In this document: positions 23,740 to 40,160 of the stretch, piece after piece | How the letters are laid out: each line of letters opens with the position of its first letter | How positions within the stretch are numbered: position 1 is the stretch's first letter | Origin: Druceiella hillmani | Lineage: Eukaryota > Arthropoda > Insecta > Lepidoptera > Hepialidae | Assembly (NCBI GenBank): GCA_039881145.1 | Contig: JAYKKI010000091.1 | Span: 1,550,001 to 1,614,000, forward strand | Direction: 5' to 3' | DNA length: 64,000 nucleotides | The notes under the pieces: model-generated | Seen by the model: only the letters and a program-made list of their open reading frames with translations | What the model was told of the DNA's origin: nothing | Database searches by the model: none | Made by a program: the position numbers and the translations under genes

Positions 23740-24119
23740 TGAGAGGAGAAAAGCCGCACTCTCAATACCTGAACGGAAAGTGATAAGGCAAGAGGCCCAC
23801 GGTAAACTCACGCGCGTCATTTGTCGCTCGCTAGTGGTGTTGTGTACAACTTAAACTCTTATGCGTTTTTGTATCAAATATTTTTGATCGAAACTATTGA
23901 CACTAAAATCTGTTTTGCTGAAATTTCGTGTATCTTTTCTAATCAAAGGTGAATTATCTTTACTTATTTAATGCTCCTGAGTTGTACATATAATTTTTTA
24001 CAACAATTATTTATTTAGTACTGTGTTAAGATAGTCCGGGGTCTGTCCCATAGATTGAGTAGAGATACCGATACATTGGTTATAAATTAAATTTACATTA
24101 GTAAACTTATTGTTTTTAG

Positions 24120-25620
24120 ATGCCACGCAAATATAAACAAAAAGCTAATATGAACCGAGCTGAATGGACTGAAGAAAACCTGAAAATTGCAATAGAAAAG
24201 TTTAAGAAAGGAAGGGGAAATATCAAAACGAGGAGCCCAAAAGCTATATGAAATACCACCTCCCACAATGACGAAGAGAATGTTGTCTATAAAGGTAACT
24301 GTTTTCTGAAAGGAATCTGGGTCCTAAAGGTAGCTACTATTTTATTCGTAAAAGTATGATTTTACTCTCTTTTTTGATATTAATTGTTTGACAAAATTTG
24401 TTTCAGCAAGTTTTGGAAAGGAGAACAAAAAATGTTTAACAGTTAACATCAAAAATGCAAGTTCGAAGACTAGCGTTTGAATTTGCTGAGAGAGCAGGAT
24501 TAAAGCATTAAATGCAGGTAACTGGTAACAAGGTACTGGCTGACTTCATTTTTGAAAGGAAATAAAGACTTTTCTATTCGTCAATTTGTAGGACTGTCGG
24601 TGGCTAGAGCTGCTGGTATGAATCGGAAAGACGTTGACTCTTTTTTCAGTCTGTTGGAGACAACCATGAAAAAACATAATTTGCTTGATAAGCCTCAAAC
24701 ATATTCAACGTTGATGAAAGTGGTTTTCCAATAATTAACATACCTGGCAAAATCGTCACAGAAAAGGGATCTAAGAAAGTGAGTGTAATCACTCTTCGTG
24801 AAAAGGGTGAGACTATTTCAATTATAGCTTGTTGCAGTGCAGAAGGAAGATTCTTACCTCCAGTTCTCATCATGAAAGGCGTAAATAAAAAAGCTGATTT
24901 AGTTGATGAAATGCCAGTAGGATCTAATATCTACATGAGTAAAAATCGACTTACATTAATAATGAACCTTTTACAAAATGGTTTTGGGGCATATTTTTAC
25001 CATGATTGAAATTGAAGGATAAACACCATGCTTCGTATTGCAGCTCAGTTGAATTACACGAAGGAGCTGAGAAAAATAATATAATTATCTTTTGTTTGCC
25101 AAGTCATATCACCCAAACACTGCAACCTTTGGATCGGTGGTTTTTAAAACCATTGAAAACGGCTATGTTAACGAAGCTCAAGTTTGGATAAACCACAACA
25201 AAGATCGAGTTTTAAATCGCTATCAAGTTGATCATTTAATTGGTAAAGTTTGGAATAAAGCTCCAACTGTTGGCAATGGAACATCGGGCTTTAAGCCTTA
25301 AAGTGGCAATTTTCCAATAAATAAAAATATTATTCCTGATTATTTCTTCGCAGCTTCTGATAAAGCTTCTGGGTCCTCAAGAATGTCTGCAAATGCACAG
25401 GTTACTGATCTTTGAGCCTGAACTAGTAAACAATCTTCAGATAATGCACCTCAATCCTCTGTAAAGAAACAATCCGCTTTGGTTTCATTTTCACCATCTT
25501 CCGCTGCAACCGAACTCAAAGAGACTCCGACAAACATTTTAAAAGAACTTCAACCGTTATCTACAATCCCTCTTAAGTCCTCTATGCAAAAACGGATGGT
25601 TTAAATTTTGACATCACCTG
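24120..25620 (+). pseudogene. Pogo-like transposase, frameshifted
   Basis: Psq-type helix-turn-helix plus DDE transposase. It starts MPRKYKQKANMNRAEWTEEN at 24120. After a frameshift, ISKRGAQKLYEIPPPTMTKR completes the first HTH. VRRLAFEFAERAGLKH (about 24462-24507) and FSIRQFVGLSVARAAG (24573-24617) are the CENP-B-type second HTH. FNVDESGFPIINIPG (about 24700-24745) holds the first Asp. LKDKHHASYCSS (about 25012-25044) is where the second Asp block lies, just after a deletion. LPSHITQTLQPLDRWFLKPL (25096-25155) holds the third. GFKPSGNFPINKNIIPDYFF, read through a stop at 25299-25301, is the C-terminal hallmark. At least four frame breaks, so dead. An intron-like gap with a CAG acceptor precedes 24408. 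Confidence 0.85.
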
Positions 25621-25999
25621 AAAACATTAAACATAAAAAACAAATACCCTTTCTCTCATAAAATCGCCAAAGAAACAAATGACACAAAACAAGATAAAAC
25701 AAACCGCACCACTCTGTGTAGATTATGGTGGCAGAAAATAAGAAAAATGAAAGAAAGTTCTCAAAAATAGACCATCAGCATTTCCCATCAGTTGTGGGAG
25801 GGACGCCGACTAATAAGTTTTTTGAATATGTTTTTTTGTTATTAGTGATGGCTTTTCTGAAGAATCTATACGAATTTGATTACTAAAATACTTTATGAAC
25901 ACATTTGAGTTTTATTTAAATATAACCATTGTTAATAACTTTTCATTGTTAATGGTTTCGGTTTTCGATTTCGTTGTTAATAACTTTTTATGAAATGTG

Positions 26000-26022
26000 C
26001 GGCATCTCTCCCACATTTACCC
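26000..26022 (-). repeat. Right TIR of the pogo-like element
   Basis: CGGCATCTCTCCCACATTTA followed by CCC; the inverse of the left TIR with three mismatches; followed by TA. Confidence 0.9.
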
Positions 26023-27360
26023 TACTAACGGATTGTAAATGCTTAGTATCATTTTTTTCCTTAAAACACCTAATTCCCGAGTATTACATTGAAGACTGAA
26101 GCTCGGAGGATTGAACTAGAAAATTATTTAATAATATATTACAAAAAAGGTAGAAGTAATATAGATGCAAAAGCCCTGTCACGCATCGACATCCTATCAC
26201 ACATTGGCAGAATCAATGAGATACCGGAATACGCCGCAAGCAGGATACGAGTTAACGTAATAGTTGTAAGATATAAATTTAAATCCGAACTGTACGATAC
26301 ATTAAAGAATACATAAAGCCCAAAATCTTACATGCATTATATATCACGGACACCAACTTCATACTTCTCCTACGTAACACTTTGCAAGAAATATTTAGTT
26401 ACCTAAGTATATAAAAATAAATTTAAATTTACATATAAAAATAAATTAGGAGATATTCGGAAGTCAATATCAGAAATGAGACAGTATCAATAGCCGAATA
26501 TCAGAAACTTGTTTAGGAAATATTTCAATAGTTGCGACATTTGTCTAAGTTTAGGTATTATTGATTAATTTAGTACTCATACCCAAAAAACGTTTGATGT
26601 TTTACCTATGGATACACTACATATATTCAAATACAATATTTTCAAAATACGCACAAGCTTACCCCATACACTCAGCTTCTATACCATCAGTAGGGTAAGC
26701 AGCCATTAAAATTTATGGGATACCACGGAATACCCACTAGTATCACTACAGATAACTGGAATTTAAAACGCATCGCTTGCAAGATTTCGCGAAATTAAAT
26801 AAAATAAAATTACCTTTTGCCGTATTTGGATCCCTTAAGCAACGGAATGGTAGAGCGATTTCATTTCACGCTATAAGAAGAGATTACAATCATTCAAAGC
26901 AATATAATAATATCTCGTTAGAATAACAAATGTTTTACGAAGTCTTGGCACACAGTAACCCGACACCGCTCTAACGAAATAAAAATCTATCGAAATAATA
27001 CAAGGATATCACAACAAAGAGATTATTTAAATATAGATTTTATAGGCAAGTTTACATATAATTTCCCACGAAAATGCGACATTAGCCTTTATAAACAAAT
27101 ACACCAACACTGTACAAATGAAGAGAGAAAATAATTAAAGATAGAAATAGAACAAGTGAAACATCACAAACTTACGAATAAAGTATACCGAGACACAATA
27201 GAAATTTATAGAAATAAGAAAAACAAAACGGTACATCGATTCAGAAAAACCCTAATTTTGGAAAATATGTCTAAACAAGGCGAAAAACATAAGAAAAACT
27301 TGAAGAAACATTTAATAAAAGGGCAAACTTTGCTCTAAAATTCTTTAGCTGTGCCTTTCC
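26023..27360 (+). pseudogene. Ty3/Gypsy pol relic, RNase H end and integrase
   Basis: Continuation of the relic at 23060-23716. IFFLKTPNSRVLH (about 26050-26088) and KKGRSNIDAKALSRI (26146-26190) are the end of RNase H and the connection domain. GYHGIPTSITTDN and PLSNGMVERFHFTL (about 26720-26870) are integrase core blocks holding the second Asp and the Glu region. VKHHKLTNKVYRDTIEIYRN (27153-27215) resembles the basic C-terminal tail seen in the insect gypsy/17.6 (errantivirus-like) group. Many stops and frame changes. I cannot see an envelope gene or a matching LTR downstream. Lineage assignment is tentative. Confidence 0.7.
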
Positions 27361-29325
27361 AACAATCATATTAAACTAAACAAACATTAGATACAATTGA
27401 ATTAAAATTGTAAATAACATAAAATTATCAAAATGTTACGTAGATTTAAGATTTCTTAATTACTGAAGTGTCAACAGTATATGTAGCGTAGCCACTTTAA
27501 TAGGAATACAATAATATTTTTTGCCATACGTAATCTAAAAGATACCTTGACTTTTTCAAAATCGAATAAAGGATATAATAGCACTCTTACTAATAGAAAG
27601 AATGGTAAAAATAGTTATTAAGAAAACTTATTGAATTATTTGTTAATTGCTGATGCGAATGAATTTAGGCATTAACTACCCGAGTTATTATTCTCATAAT
27701 ATAATTGTATTTGAATTGACAATATCTATATTATGTACACTTCGTAACTGTTATCACTTGTAGGCTCCGCCTTCTCCTAGTAATATAGTGTTTGTACCTC
27801 ATAAACCCTACTTGTCACTTAATGAGATAAACTATCCACATCGTCCACGTAAAAAGTTAAGTGAAATAACTAATGTGGAACAAATAAATTTAAAAAGGAC
27901 AACACAGTTAGTATCACAAATCTCTCGAGGATGATAGGCAATTCATGCGAATTCGTACGCGTTATGATATTTGAATAAATCAGCGGAAAAACATACTTAA
28001 CCACCTTCCCTAACCCGACACAAATTAGATTCAATTGCCCTCAAGAATATTACGTAGTTTTAAACTGACTGACTTAACAAAAATTCTGATCGTACATGAA
28101 TTCTCTACGTCTCCATATGCCTTCTTTATGCCATAAATATATTTTGCCTGGATAATGGTCCCTCAAAGAGAACGTAAAACAAAGCAAGGAGATAATGAAC
28201 CTGAAATGAAAAATCAAGAAAATACGTAACCTTCTTTCGTTGTACTCAATGAAACTTCTTCCAAAGGTCGAAAGAATTACATTAACCAATAAGCACGTTC
28301 AGGAGCGTTAACACCGTACCGGAGACACGGAGTCAGAAATCCAGATGAGCCAGCAGACTTAATCGCCAACAGGGATCCAAGTAAAGGAGTCGCGATTGCT
28401 AGCCATAACGTAAAATGAAAGAGACGTTATAAAAAATCTAGACAATAAGCTTATTGAAGAATTCCTGTCCTTAAGCTCTAACTACCAAGTGGTAATAGAA
28501 TTAAATAAATATTTTTAAAAATTCAACTATTAAATCCATCGATTTAATTATCATTTCCCAACACTGTCGTATCCTTCCTTTCCGTAAATTTTTAAATGTC
28601 TGTTTTTCATTCTATTCTTAATTAGACAAATCTTAATTGTATAATAATAATAGCAAACTTTTTTAATAAGTCGTAAATACATCACGTACGAAAACTATAG
28701 TTAATTTATGCATTATGGGAATTATAATAATTAAAAAATTCAATTTTAAGTCAAAATCAGAAAAAGCTTTTCTTTTAATTTTTGTAACCTAAAGCCTAAA
28801 TGTTTAGTAGGTCTTTTCAAATTCTACTCCATAAAAATAATTTATTTGTTATTTAATTATTAATTTAATTTTAACCTCGAAATCAAGAATTTAAATCTGC
28901 TCACTATGAAAATACTATTCCTTTTGCCGTTTAAAGTCGACCTCACACTGATTAGATTGATAATATCACTTTTGGTCTTTACAGCAGAGCATATTTCTAC
29001 TTCTAAGAGACTATCAATTGTATTGAAGTTTTAATACGAGTATTTGGTTGTAAATTATATTTCAAATTTTCCCTTGGATTGGTCAAATATTAAATCTTAT
29101 TAGCTTGCGAGTGAGCCATAAATATTACATGGGAACAAAGTGTATCCAACAATTGTCGCTTACGATGTTTAACAAAACGATCATAAGTTTACTCACTCCA
29201 TTAGTAGGATGGAATTAAAAAAAATATAGTTTGTATTAAAATAGTCATTTTGTCCAAATTGTTTCATACTTTACGAGACATAGTACAGCATTATCAACAA
29301 CGTTATCTGCTACATAATATATTTG
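27361..29325. other. Unresolved DNA, possibly the 3' part of the Gypsy relic
   Basis: No recognisable coding domain. Some segments (about 27770-27960) read without stops for about 55 codons, and the minus frame at 28074-28289 is open, but neither shows a known motif. GC is slightly raised at 28290-28400. Nothing else supported. Confidence 0.4.
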
Positions 29326-32297
<2,972 letters not shown>

Positions 32298-32468
32298 TAT
32301 TTATTTATCTACTTTAATGTATCTAATTGATGCACAGGGCGGACTTATTGCTACGAAAGCAATATCTTACAGCCAACTATAACATGAGTTCAGCCTCGCT
32401 CAAAGATCGGCCGGGAATCAAATCCGTATGCCTTGTGATCAACCCAACAGACCAAGGCGACGTCTTAT
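32298..32468 (-). mobile_element. tRNA-derived SINE, copy A
   Basis: Read on the minus strand it begins near GACGTCGCCTTGGTCTGTTG, has an RNA polymerase III B-box-like GGATTTGATTCCCGGCC (complement of 32409-32425), then the 3' module GGCTGTAAGATATTGC … GCAATAAGTCCGCC, and ends in ATAAATAAATAA. It is about 80 percent identical by eye to the copy at 58937-59146. SINEs of this type depend on a LINE partner for mobility. Confidence 0.8.
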
Positions 32469-34771
32469 CGAAATTGAATTTGAATTTGGGCATGAAAATT
32501 AAATAGAAGCATGACGTTACGATAATTTGGCGAAATCCTGACGGGGACCATTCTAAAGACACATGACTAACAGTGATTATACTCTTCGTTACTACTACGG
32601 CATATCTCACTTAGTTCAAATGTGTTTTTTATTTGAGTCGCATTTTCTGCATAGAATTTTTGAGAAAAAAAACCTATTTAGATGAAAGGATTTTTCTGCG
32701 TTTTCCATCGGTCGATGAACTTGAATGAAGGTAGTTACGTTATTTCATTCTATAATTATTTATGAATTTATCGCTGATTTTTGGTACACTAGTCTTCTTA
32801 TTTGTCCACCTAATTGGAGAAATTTAAAAATTAACTACACTACCATCAAGTAAGCGTAGCAAAGTCTTAGAACAAACGTACATAGAAAGTATTCGTTTAT
32901 TGTCTGCAGTAATATATCTACAGTTATTCAGTATCATGTAAGTTCTGCATTCGAATTTCGATAGTGTTTTCGTTTAACGCTAAAACACAGAAGGGGCCGA
33001 CATGCGCTGACAGGTCACAACTCCGACGTCGTCTTACCCAATTTGCGACCGGCAACGTAGGATTACTCTCTTTGGTAAGGGTTTTGTTTTTTTTACTGAG
33101 CGACATCTTGCACTTACAATCAATTTTATTTGAAGCGCTTATTTTTTACTAGTTATTTAAGTTACGTTTTTTACGAAATTTCTTTGAATAATACGTATTT
33201 AGTTAATTATGAAAAAGTTCAAATAAAAAGTGACTTACATTAATACGTCAGTCGAGAGAGTTTGGTGCCTCTAAATCCATACAGATTAAAAAAGTTATTT
33301 TGTAATTTTCATAATTGCTAATAAAAACTTTAACGTTTATATCCCATATTGATTTTACTTATTACTTGAAGAATCACTACCATATGTAGTTATTATAAAA
33401 ATCAGTGTAAAATACTAGTAAAAGCTGGTTCACCAACCAAACAATATTATGTAAGGCGTAAAAAGCCTACCTTATGCAAGTTTTTTTCTTCAAAAAACAA
33501 CTCATTAAACTTTACTAAAATGTTTAAGACAATTGGTGCTAACTTCTTAAAAGTTTATAAATAATTATATTTTCATAATTTCTAAAAACAAAAAGCTACT
33601 GCAAACGTTTCTTGCAGCAAAAAAAACATGTATCAAACATCGCCAATAGTACGCGGAATGCCAAATGTTACAATCCGCCGGCTGACACATGTCAGCTCCG
33701 AATGCCATTCTGAAGCGTTGAAACAAATATTAAAAAAATATATATTCATACAAAATTCGATAAAATATACAAGTGAGCATTGGAAATGTTACGCGAGGGT
33801 GCGTTTCGGCTTTAAATTGATGTGATAAGACGGCGCGGTGCGGAGTGCGCTCCTCGCCGCCCGCACTTCCGTTTCCCGATTGACTTGTCAAGCTTTTCAC
33901 GAATTTAAATGAACATGTAATAAGAAATTGTTACTTTGAAAAAAACGAACAAAAGCTTCTCTTGCCTGAATTTGAGTGAAATATTTTGTTTTGCGGTTTT
34001 TGACTTCAAAGTATGTTCATAATAGATTACCCATTCTGTTTCTCATTTAGTTAAGACTGACCTTAACAAAACACGTAGCATCAGTTTGCAAATACTTAAC
34101 AATAAAGTAATACTAATTACTCGCAGATTTCTTTTCTCTGACAGAAATAGTACTGAACTTTGTTTTTGCCCTGTGAAATCCATATTTGTTAAAAGAAGGA
34201 TAACGCTTCAACATCAGGGCATAATTAATATTTTTTTTATTTTCAATTACATATACTGAAAGGAGTTGTAAACGGCGGTTTCTTGAGATAAAATAGCTAG
34301 GAAGTGATTTTCAAATCATTTCTGTAATTTTTCTGTAATATTTTTTTTTTTTTATGTTTGATATGAATTGTTATTATATTTGGAACAATGTACCTTAGCG
34401 ATATTACGACAGTTTTTTTTATAAAAGTACAATGTTATTCATATACTTGCGTATGATATGGCTTTACAATGTATTGTTTAGTTGTATTAATGATACTTAA
34501 GGTACGATCGAATCTATCGGAAAATATACGTTCTGGCTGGCCTAGAGATAAGAAAGTATAACGAAAGTGCCATATTTCCAAATTTATTGACTAATTACAA
34601 TTGGACAGCATTAACATTTCTCAGTAGTACAGTAACGTTAGCTTTACCGACCTGCCAAGGGTGCCTCTGAAGGCGCAATAATTCTGTAAAAAAACAGATT
34701 TGAAAAACCTACATTTTAATCGGTCCAATGCGATCAAGGGAATGCTAATGCACTTGATTTATCTATAGTAT
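32469..34771. other. AT-rich DNA with one GC-rich block
   Basis: A GC-rich segment at about 33825-33890 (ACGGCGCGGTGCGGAGTGCG) could be regulatory. A second, milder one is at 32980-33060 with unrecognised overlapping frames. AAGGGTGCCTCTGA at 34657-34670 recurs at 40132-40145 and suggests a decayed SINE. No gene recognised. Confidence 0.4.
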
Positions 34772-34841
34772 TTTTATTTATCTACACTGCTGTATCTACA
34801 TATAGCGGACTTATTGCTGCGAGAGCAATAGCTTCCAGCCA
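34772..34841 (-). mobile_element. SINE 3' fragment, copy B
   Basis: Only the 3' module survives: the plus strand reads GCGGACTTATTGCTGCGAGA then GCAATAGCTTCCAGCCAAC, matching copy A (GCGGACTTATTGCTACGAAA). It is preceded by an ATTTATCTAC tail. Confidence 0.75.
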
Positions 34842-37800
34842 ACGTTAACGCAATTTACGTGAGTACTTTAAAATTCTGATTTTAAAGCCCCGTACGAAAG
34901 TGGTGAAAAGGAGTCCTCGTAGTTATGCTTGTACGCCTGTCTGCGTATCACCACTATTTTTCTAAGAACGCACACATGCTGTCGACTTGGAAATTAGCGT
35001 AGTCTAGCCTACATCTAGCTCGGTTACTAAACCTCAAATATAATTCACATTGATATTATACCAGCAGCCCTCTGACCGACTTCGTAAAATTACGTATTAT
35101 TATTAAGGTTTTTTAGTATGTATTTTTTTTTCTTCGTGGACATAGTTTACCGTTTTATTTTAACTATCAAAAATAGTAATGTAAAAATGTCATCATCACT
35201 CAGATCAATCAAATATTCTATATAAAAATTAAATCATGTAAAAGTTGATGTTTTGGAGATGGTTATATTTTTGAGAATTCAAAATATTTTTTTATACAAA
35301 GCTCTAAAGGCGCAAACCATTGTAAAAACATATTAAAAGGTCTTCCGTTTCACATAGCCTGAAAGCCATATAACAAACCTATATTTAGGTAAATACAATG
35401 AAGATGAAAATCTATTAAGTGAGTGTCAAACATATTTTATATGGTGACCTATCTCGCAGCTAAAACGTATGAAAGTGAGAGGGGAAATTTACAGTCGTGT
35501 CAAAAAATCATGACATCAATTCACAGTATTTAAACAACAGAGTATCCAGTAGAATAAAAAAGATAGATGCCAATACTATAATTTGTGCTACTGTAATTAT
35601 CGGCTGTCTTTTTTCAATCCCATACTGTTTTCACATTATCGCTGTGAATCACAAAAGTAAATCAAATACTTATTTAATATAAATATTTTTTAACTACAGG
35701 ATTTCGTGATTTTAGCAAATCGCACATAAACTTCTTAAATCTTTCGTAAAATTTAATTCCGCGTACCTTTCATTTAGTGATGTAACGTGCTAATGGAATT
35801 TTTTTTCGATTTTAGTAAATAAATAGCTCACATTCCTATTTTTGCGAAAATATGACAAGTAGGCGAGTAAGCATACGGTTTAATCTGGGAAATATATATG
35901 CACCTATCCTGATTGTTGAACTTAATTGATGATCAGACTTAAATATTGTAATTAACGGGTTTAATATTTTAAAACAAAAAAACAGTACACTTTGCTCGAT
36001 TTTGGACAATTTAAATATCTTAAAAGCAGGTCGACAAATATTAAATTAAACCTACTCACAAAATATGTCAATGACGGATAGAGCGTGTTGAAATTTCACT
36101 TCAATCAAATCAACGAGCTAAATATAAATGTAAAGAGTTAATTTTTACATGTGTTTTGTAGTATATAAATATAAGGTATCTCTTGCACACCTCATAGTAT
36201 ACATTTAGCGAAGGACCTGTATATTTCAAAATTCATTTGTGTCCTTTTTCACCAATCGCAAATTAGCAAATTGTGAAAAACTGCAATCAAATGATACTGT
36301 CTTCTGTTGGTAATCCGTCATTAATATTACAACTAAAGATATTTATTCATTTTTCTGTAATAATTGTAACTTGTCTTAACTTAATAACTTGTCTTTTGGA
36401 AATGTTTAAATGAAATTTTATAAATCATACAAATACTAATAAATAAAAGAAATATAATAATGATAAAAATACAAAATTGACACCATTAACAAAAATATTA
36501 ACTACAAAAAAAAACAAATTAAAACATCAATATTTAGAATTGCGATATGATTGTATTTACTGATGAAAATATTGTTTTAAAGTTAATGTAATAAACAATT
36601 TACATTATCGAAATTAATAGTATTAAATAATACAGAATATCAATAGTATATCATAATTTTAAGGTTAAAATTATCAATATAGGGTACGTCACGTTTTAAG
36701 TTGTACATTGTTTTTAAGTTCACATGTCTTTTTTGAACTGTTTGACAGCACGCGTAACCATTTTCTAAAAAAAAGTAAATACAGTTCACAAAGAGGAACG
36801 TTTTTCTCTGCTCGACTGACGTTACAATGTGACTAGATGTGACGTGCTTTCGCTTATAAAAAATAAGTATGTGATAAAATTGACAAACTTTCTATACGCA
36901 AAGTCTGAATGCACATCCACTCCTTAGATTATTATCTTCGCGGTAAATATTTTAGAATTCCATACTAAAGTGATAAACCAAAAACAACTTGCCTTTGTTT
37001 ATAAGAATGTATAATATTTACACCTCAATAATAAATAAATGGATATACCTGGTCTAAATCTGTATTAGGAATAATACCTCAACATCTCTTGTTCCGTTTC
37101 CAGAATCGTATTCCTTTATACATGACATTATGATTCAGTAAAATGAGAATTTCAAATAAGTAGATACTCTCAACTAAATGGTTTATTTCGTAATGGAATG
37201 TTGCCTCATATTGTTCATATTTAATTCATAACTGTACCACAGTTAGGCAAGTATTATAGTGTGTTCGAAATGTATAAGTAAAGAAAAATTAACGAATATG
37301 GTAGCATTATTAATGATTATGTTTGAATTAGTTTAATCTAATAAATTAGCTGACCATTTTTAAACTAAAAACATATTTCAAACGGGGACAAGATTTTATC
37401 AATAGATCACAAAAGGTCATAAATATCAATATCGAATACCCATTATATATCGAAAGGCACATCGTTATTAACCAGACTTTACTTTTGTCAATTCATAGCG
37501 GTCAGTTGCGAACTACACACATTTAACACAAGACCAATTCACTGTACCAAAGACTGGCCGACTCCTTACCTTTTGCTAATTGATTCGAACGTCGTTTATG
37601 AATGTTAAAACTATTTCAAGGTTCCAGTGATTAATGATATAAACGCGTCGTCTAATAGCGTAGAGAGACAAATTTGGACATGGCCAAAATAATTGATGAT
37701 TCGGCTTATTATTGTTTGGCCAAAACAAACAGAAAGTTTACGTCCCTAATGATGGTTCGCGCATACGTTTGGACACGGGACAAAAGAGTGTGAGCTCTAA

Positions 37801-38689
37801 AGAGAAGCCATTAGGTTCATACGGGAGCATTGTGAAGGTATCGTCGTACATCGTTCGACTGCGTGTGACTTTACGGGATGCAGATGGGGATACATATCTA
37901 TACCGTAACGGTTTATTACAACAATTAACCGACGTTAGTAATTATTGATTACAGTCAAATCTATTGGTTGAGCATCATTATTATTTTTTGCATCTTTGTC
38001 TGTTATACAAATTTCGTAACGTTGCAATACCATCTATTAGATGATCTTGTAAGATCTTTCCAAATAATAGGGCGGAAAAAACCTGGCTGCGTATTTTACA
38101 CAATCAAATGATCGTAATGGAACAACAGAACGCGTGCTCCTAGCTAAAACGAGTACATATACCTTTAGCGAGGCGAGTAACTATACGTCACTGCAAGCAA
38201 TACCTGACCCAGTACTAAGTCGATGACGTATGTATGTACATATTTACATTGAAAATAGCAGCGGATAGAAACGTTTAAAACATACGTATAAAAACTATAA
38301 TAAATATATATTAACAACAAGTAAGCGTATGTAAAACTTAATAATTAAAATAAGTATAGTACAAAATATTAACAAAATACAAAAAAAAGAAATATATATA
38401 TATATATAAATATATATACTTACAAAGGTAAGGAATATTAAGAAGTTTATACTTGAACACTTTGCAAAGGCTCATGAAATATTATATGTAACAAACAAAT
38501 ATGCATCGAAATACTTTTTTAAAAACACAGGATGAGAGGGTGAAAATGCAATTGCACGAGTTTTTGACTATTAAACTAACAAGAAATTAATTTCGCATAT
38601 GAAACTCGATATAATATTTATATTTACAAACTGTTACAAATTCGCGCGCATAGCTGTCTGAGTATACATAAAAATCTAAACGAATGCCA
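34842..38689. other. AT-rich DNA, no gene recognised
   Basis: The frames at 35497-35682 and 37712-37948 are the longest. The second (78 codons, starting MFGQNKQKVYVPNDGSRIRL) has balanced composition but no domain I can name. A (TA)n run lies at 38394-38418. Nothing else supported. Confidence 0.45.
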
Positions 38690-38900
38690 TTAATAATTAT
38701 TTAGTAACGAAGAGAGTACAAGACGGTGTCGTCACTTGCAAAGCCATTAGCGTCTAGGGCGGTAATTAGGGCGGCGTTAATATTTAACGTGCCGCCTGCC
38801 CAGTAGCAGCTGATGCCCTGCCCTCGCGCACTTCTTACCGACGCCCTTATATACGCTCGCTTCGACATCAGCTGTTAGAAGCGGCTGTATAACAAGTGTG
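38690..38900. promoter_or_regulatory. GC-rich island with TATA-like and CAGCTG sites
   Basis: Contains GTCTAGGGCGGTAATTAGGG (TAATTA core), GTGCCGCCTGCCCAGTAGCA, two CAGCTG E-boxes (about 38805-38811 and 38870-38876) and TATATA (about 38848) some 20 bp upstream of the second E-box. A plus-strand core promoter is possible, but no downstream exon is recognisable. An enhancer is equally likely. Confidence 0.3.
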
Positions 38901-39204
38901 TTCCGATTTTGTATAGAAAATATTTTTAATTCTGTCTTAATTTCCAACAAATGGAAAAAAAAATATTTAATTGTATGCCATTTAGAGTCCTATATCTACG
39001 AAGATAAGTCCATACGTTAAAGCGCAATAGTAACTTTTTTTATTCAGTTGCATTGCAACCACTATTTTTGTATTAATTCCACAGCTACTAAAATAATAAG
39101 GTGTATAAATCACCATATTTCAATGAACGTTCTATGGGTATTGTACATGGTAACTTTACCAAATAGTTTTCGCATGACCGACAATGTTCATTTATGTTTG
39201 TCCT

Positions 39205-39280
39205 CGCTAATAATATATAGCAACTATTAATAAATATAATATATAGCAACTATTAGTGAAAAGCAACTATTATATATATA
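39205..39280. repeat. Short tandem repeat ATATATAGCAACTATTA
   Basis: The motif ATATAGCAACTATTA occurs twice in tandem, with a third partial copy GCAACTATTATATATA. Confidence 0.8.
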
Positions 39281-40079
39281 AGCTTTGTTCAATCGAAACA
39301 ATTCACAGAAAGAAAGCGAAGAATGATAAAAACTTAAAATTTATAAATGATTGCGCTTGAAATTATTTCGTTCGAGCTATTGATAAATCGTTATAGTGTT
39401 GCCATGATAAACCGTCATAATTTTCCTTAAATTCCAAAGGTCACGATGACTTTTTAAAATAGGTTCGTCATGCTAAGTCGTACCGATTCAGCGAGTTCTG
39501 TCAGTATCAGAGGCAGTGAATGTCATTCGAAAACGGTGAAACTATTTCGCGATATGCTTTCTGCAACTAAATAATATATCGTCTATATTTTTATATTTTT
39601 TTAAATTATTTCCACGTTTAAATAATTATTAAACAATTAAAAAAATATTAATTGTTTAGTACGGACTTGATAAATTAGTCGCGAAACAGACGTGTCGTAC
39701 TTGCGATGTCCGATCTTTGCGACGTAATTATTTAAAAAATAATTATACATTTTACTTCTTTATAATGACCGAAAATCTTTGTTAGCTTAATTGATACATT
39801 GGTTTTTTAATAAATCGTGCAATCCATTTTACAGAGATCAAAGAATCAAAGATTTGTTTTATGCTATTAAAGTATTATTAGGTAAATTAAAATACAGACC
39901 CTTTATAACAGCACGACAATATTTTTTTTCAAATCCCTTTCACTTAGCCTTCAACCGCATAAAACGTTAATCAAACATTTTGCATAGGACCACCGCGCCA
40001 CCAGCGCCTTACTTTATCTTATAGTATTTTTAAAACTAAACGATGATATAATGTGCTTGAAAACTTTTTATGCCGCATT

Positions 40080-40160
40080 TTTTGCTCGAACCCATTAGGG
40101 TAATGCTAGCCCACCTCTCGTCACTTTGCTAAAGGGTGCCTCTGACCGAAGGAAACCAAA
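40080..40160 (+). mobile_element. Decayed SINE relic
   Basis: CTCGAACCC (40085-40093, B-box-like), then GCTAGCCCACC, then AAGGGTGCCTCTGACCGAAG. The last block recurs at 34657, and GCTAGCCCACCC recurs at about 50427 downstream of another B-box-like string (GATTCGACTC, 50361-50370). Together these indicate an old tRNA-derived SINE family, distinct from copies A to C. Confidence 0.45.

Larger units (their letters stand above)
23717..26022 (+). mobile_element. Pogo-like DNA transposon, 2,306 bp, inserted in a Gypsy relic
   Basis: Terminal inverted repeats of 23 bp (20 of 23 identical) start GRGTAAATGTGRGAGA at 23717 and end at 26022. They are flanked on both sides by TA (23715-23716 and 26023-26024), the target duplication of the Tc1/mariner/pogo group. 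The interior carries a degraded pogo-like transposase. Both flanks are adjacent parts of the same Gypsy RNase H domain, which independently fixes the ends and shows the order: Gypsy first, pogo second. Confidence 0.9.

Noticed and set aside
24646..24873. Minus-strand 75-codon frame over the pogo-like transposase
   Set aside because: Shadow of the plus-strand transposase, which has clear family motifs.
27361..28440. Envelope-like gene or 3' LTR of the Gypsy relic
   Set aside because: No recognisable domain, polypurine tract or repeated terminal sequence could be found by eye.
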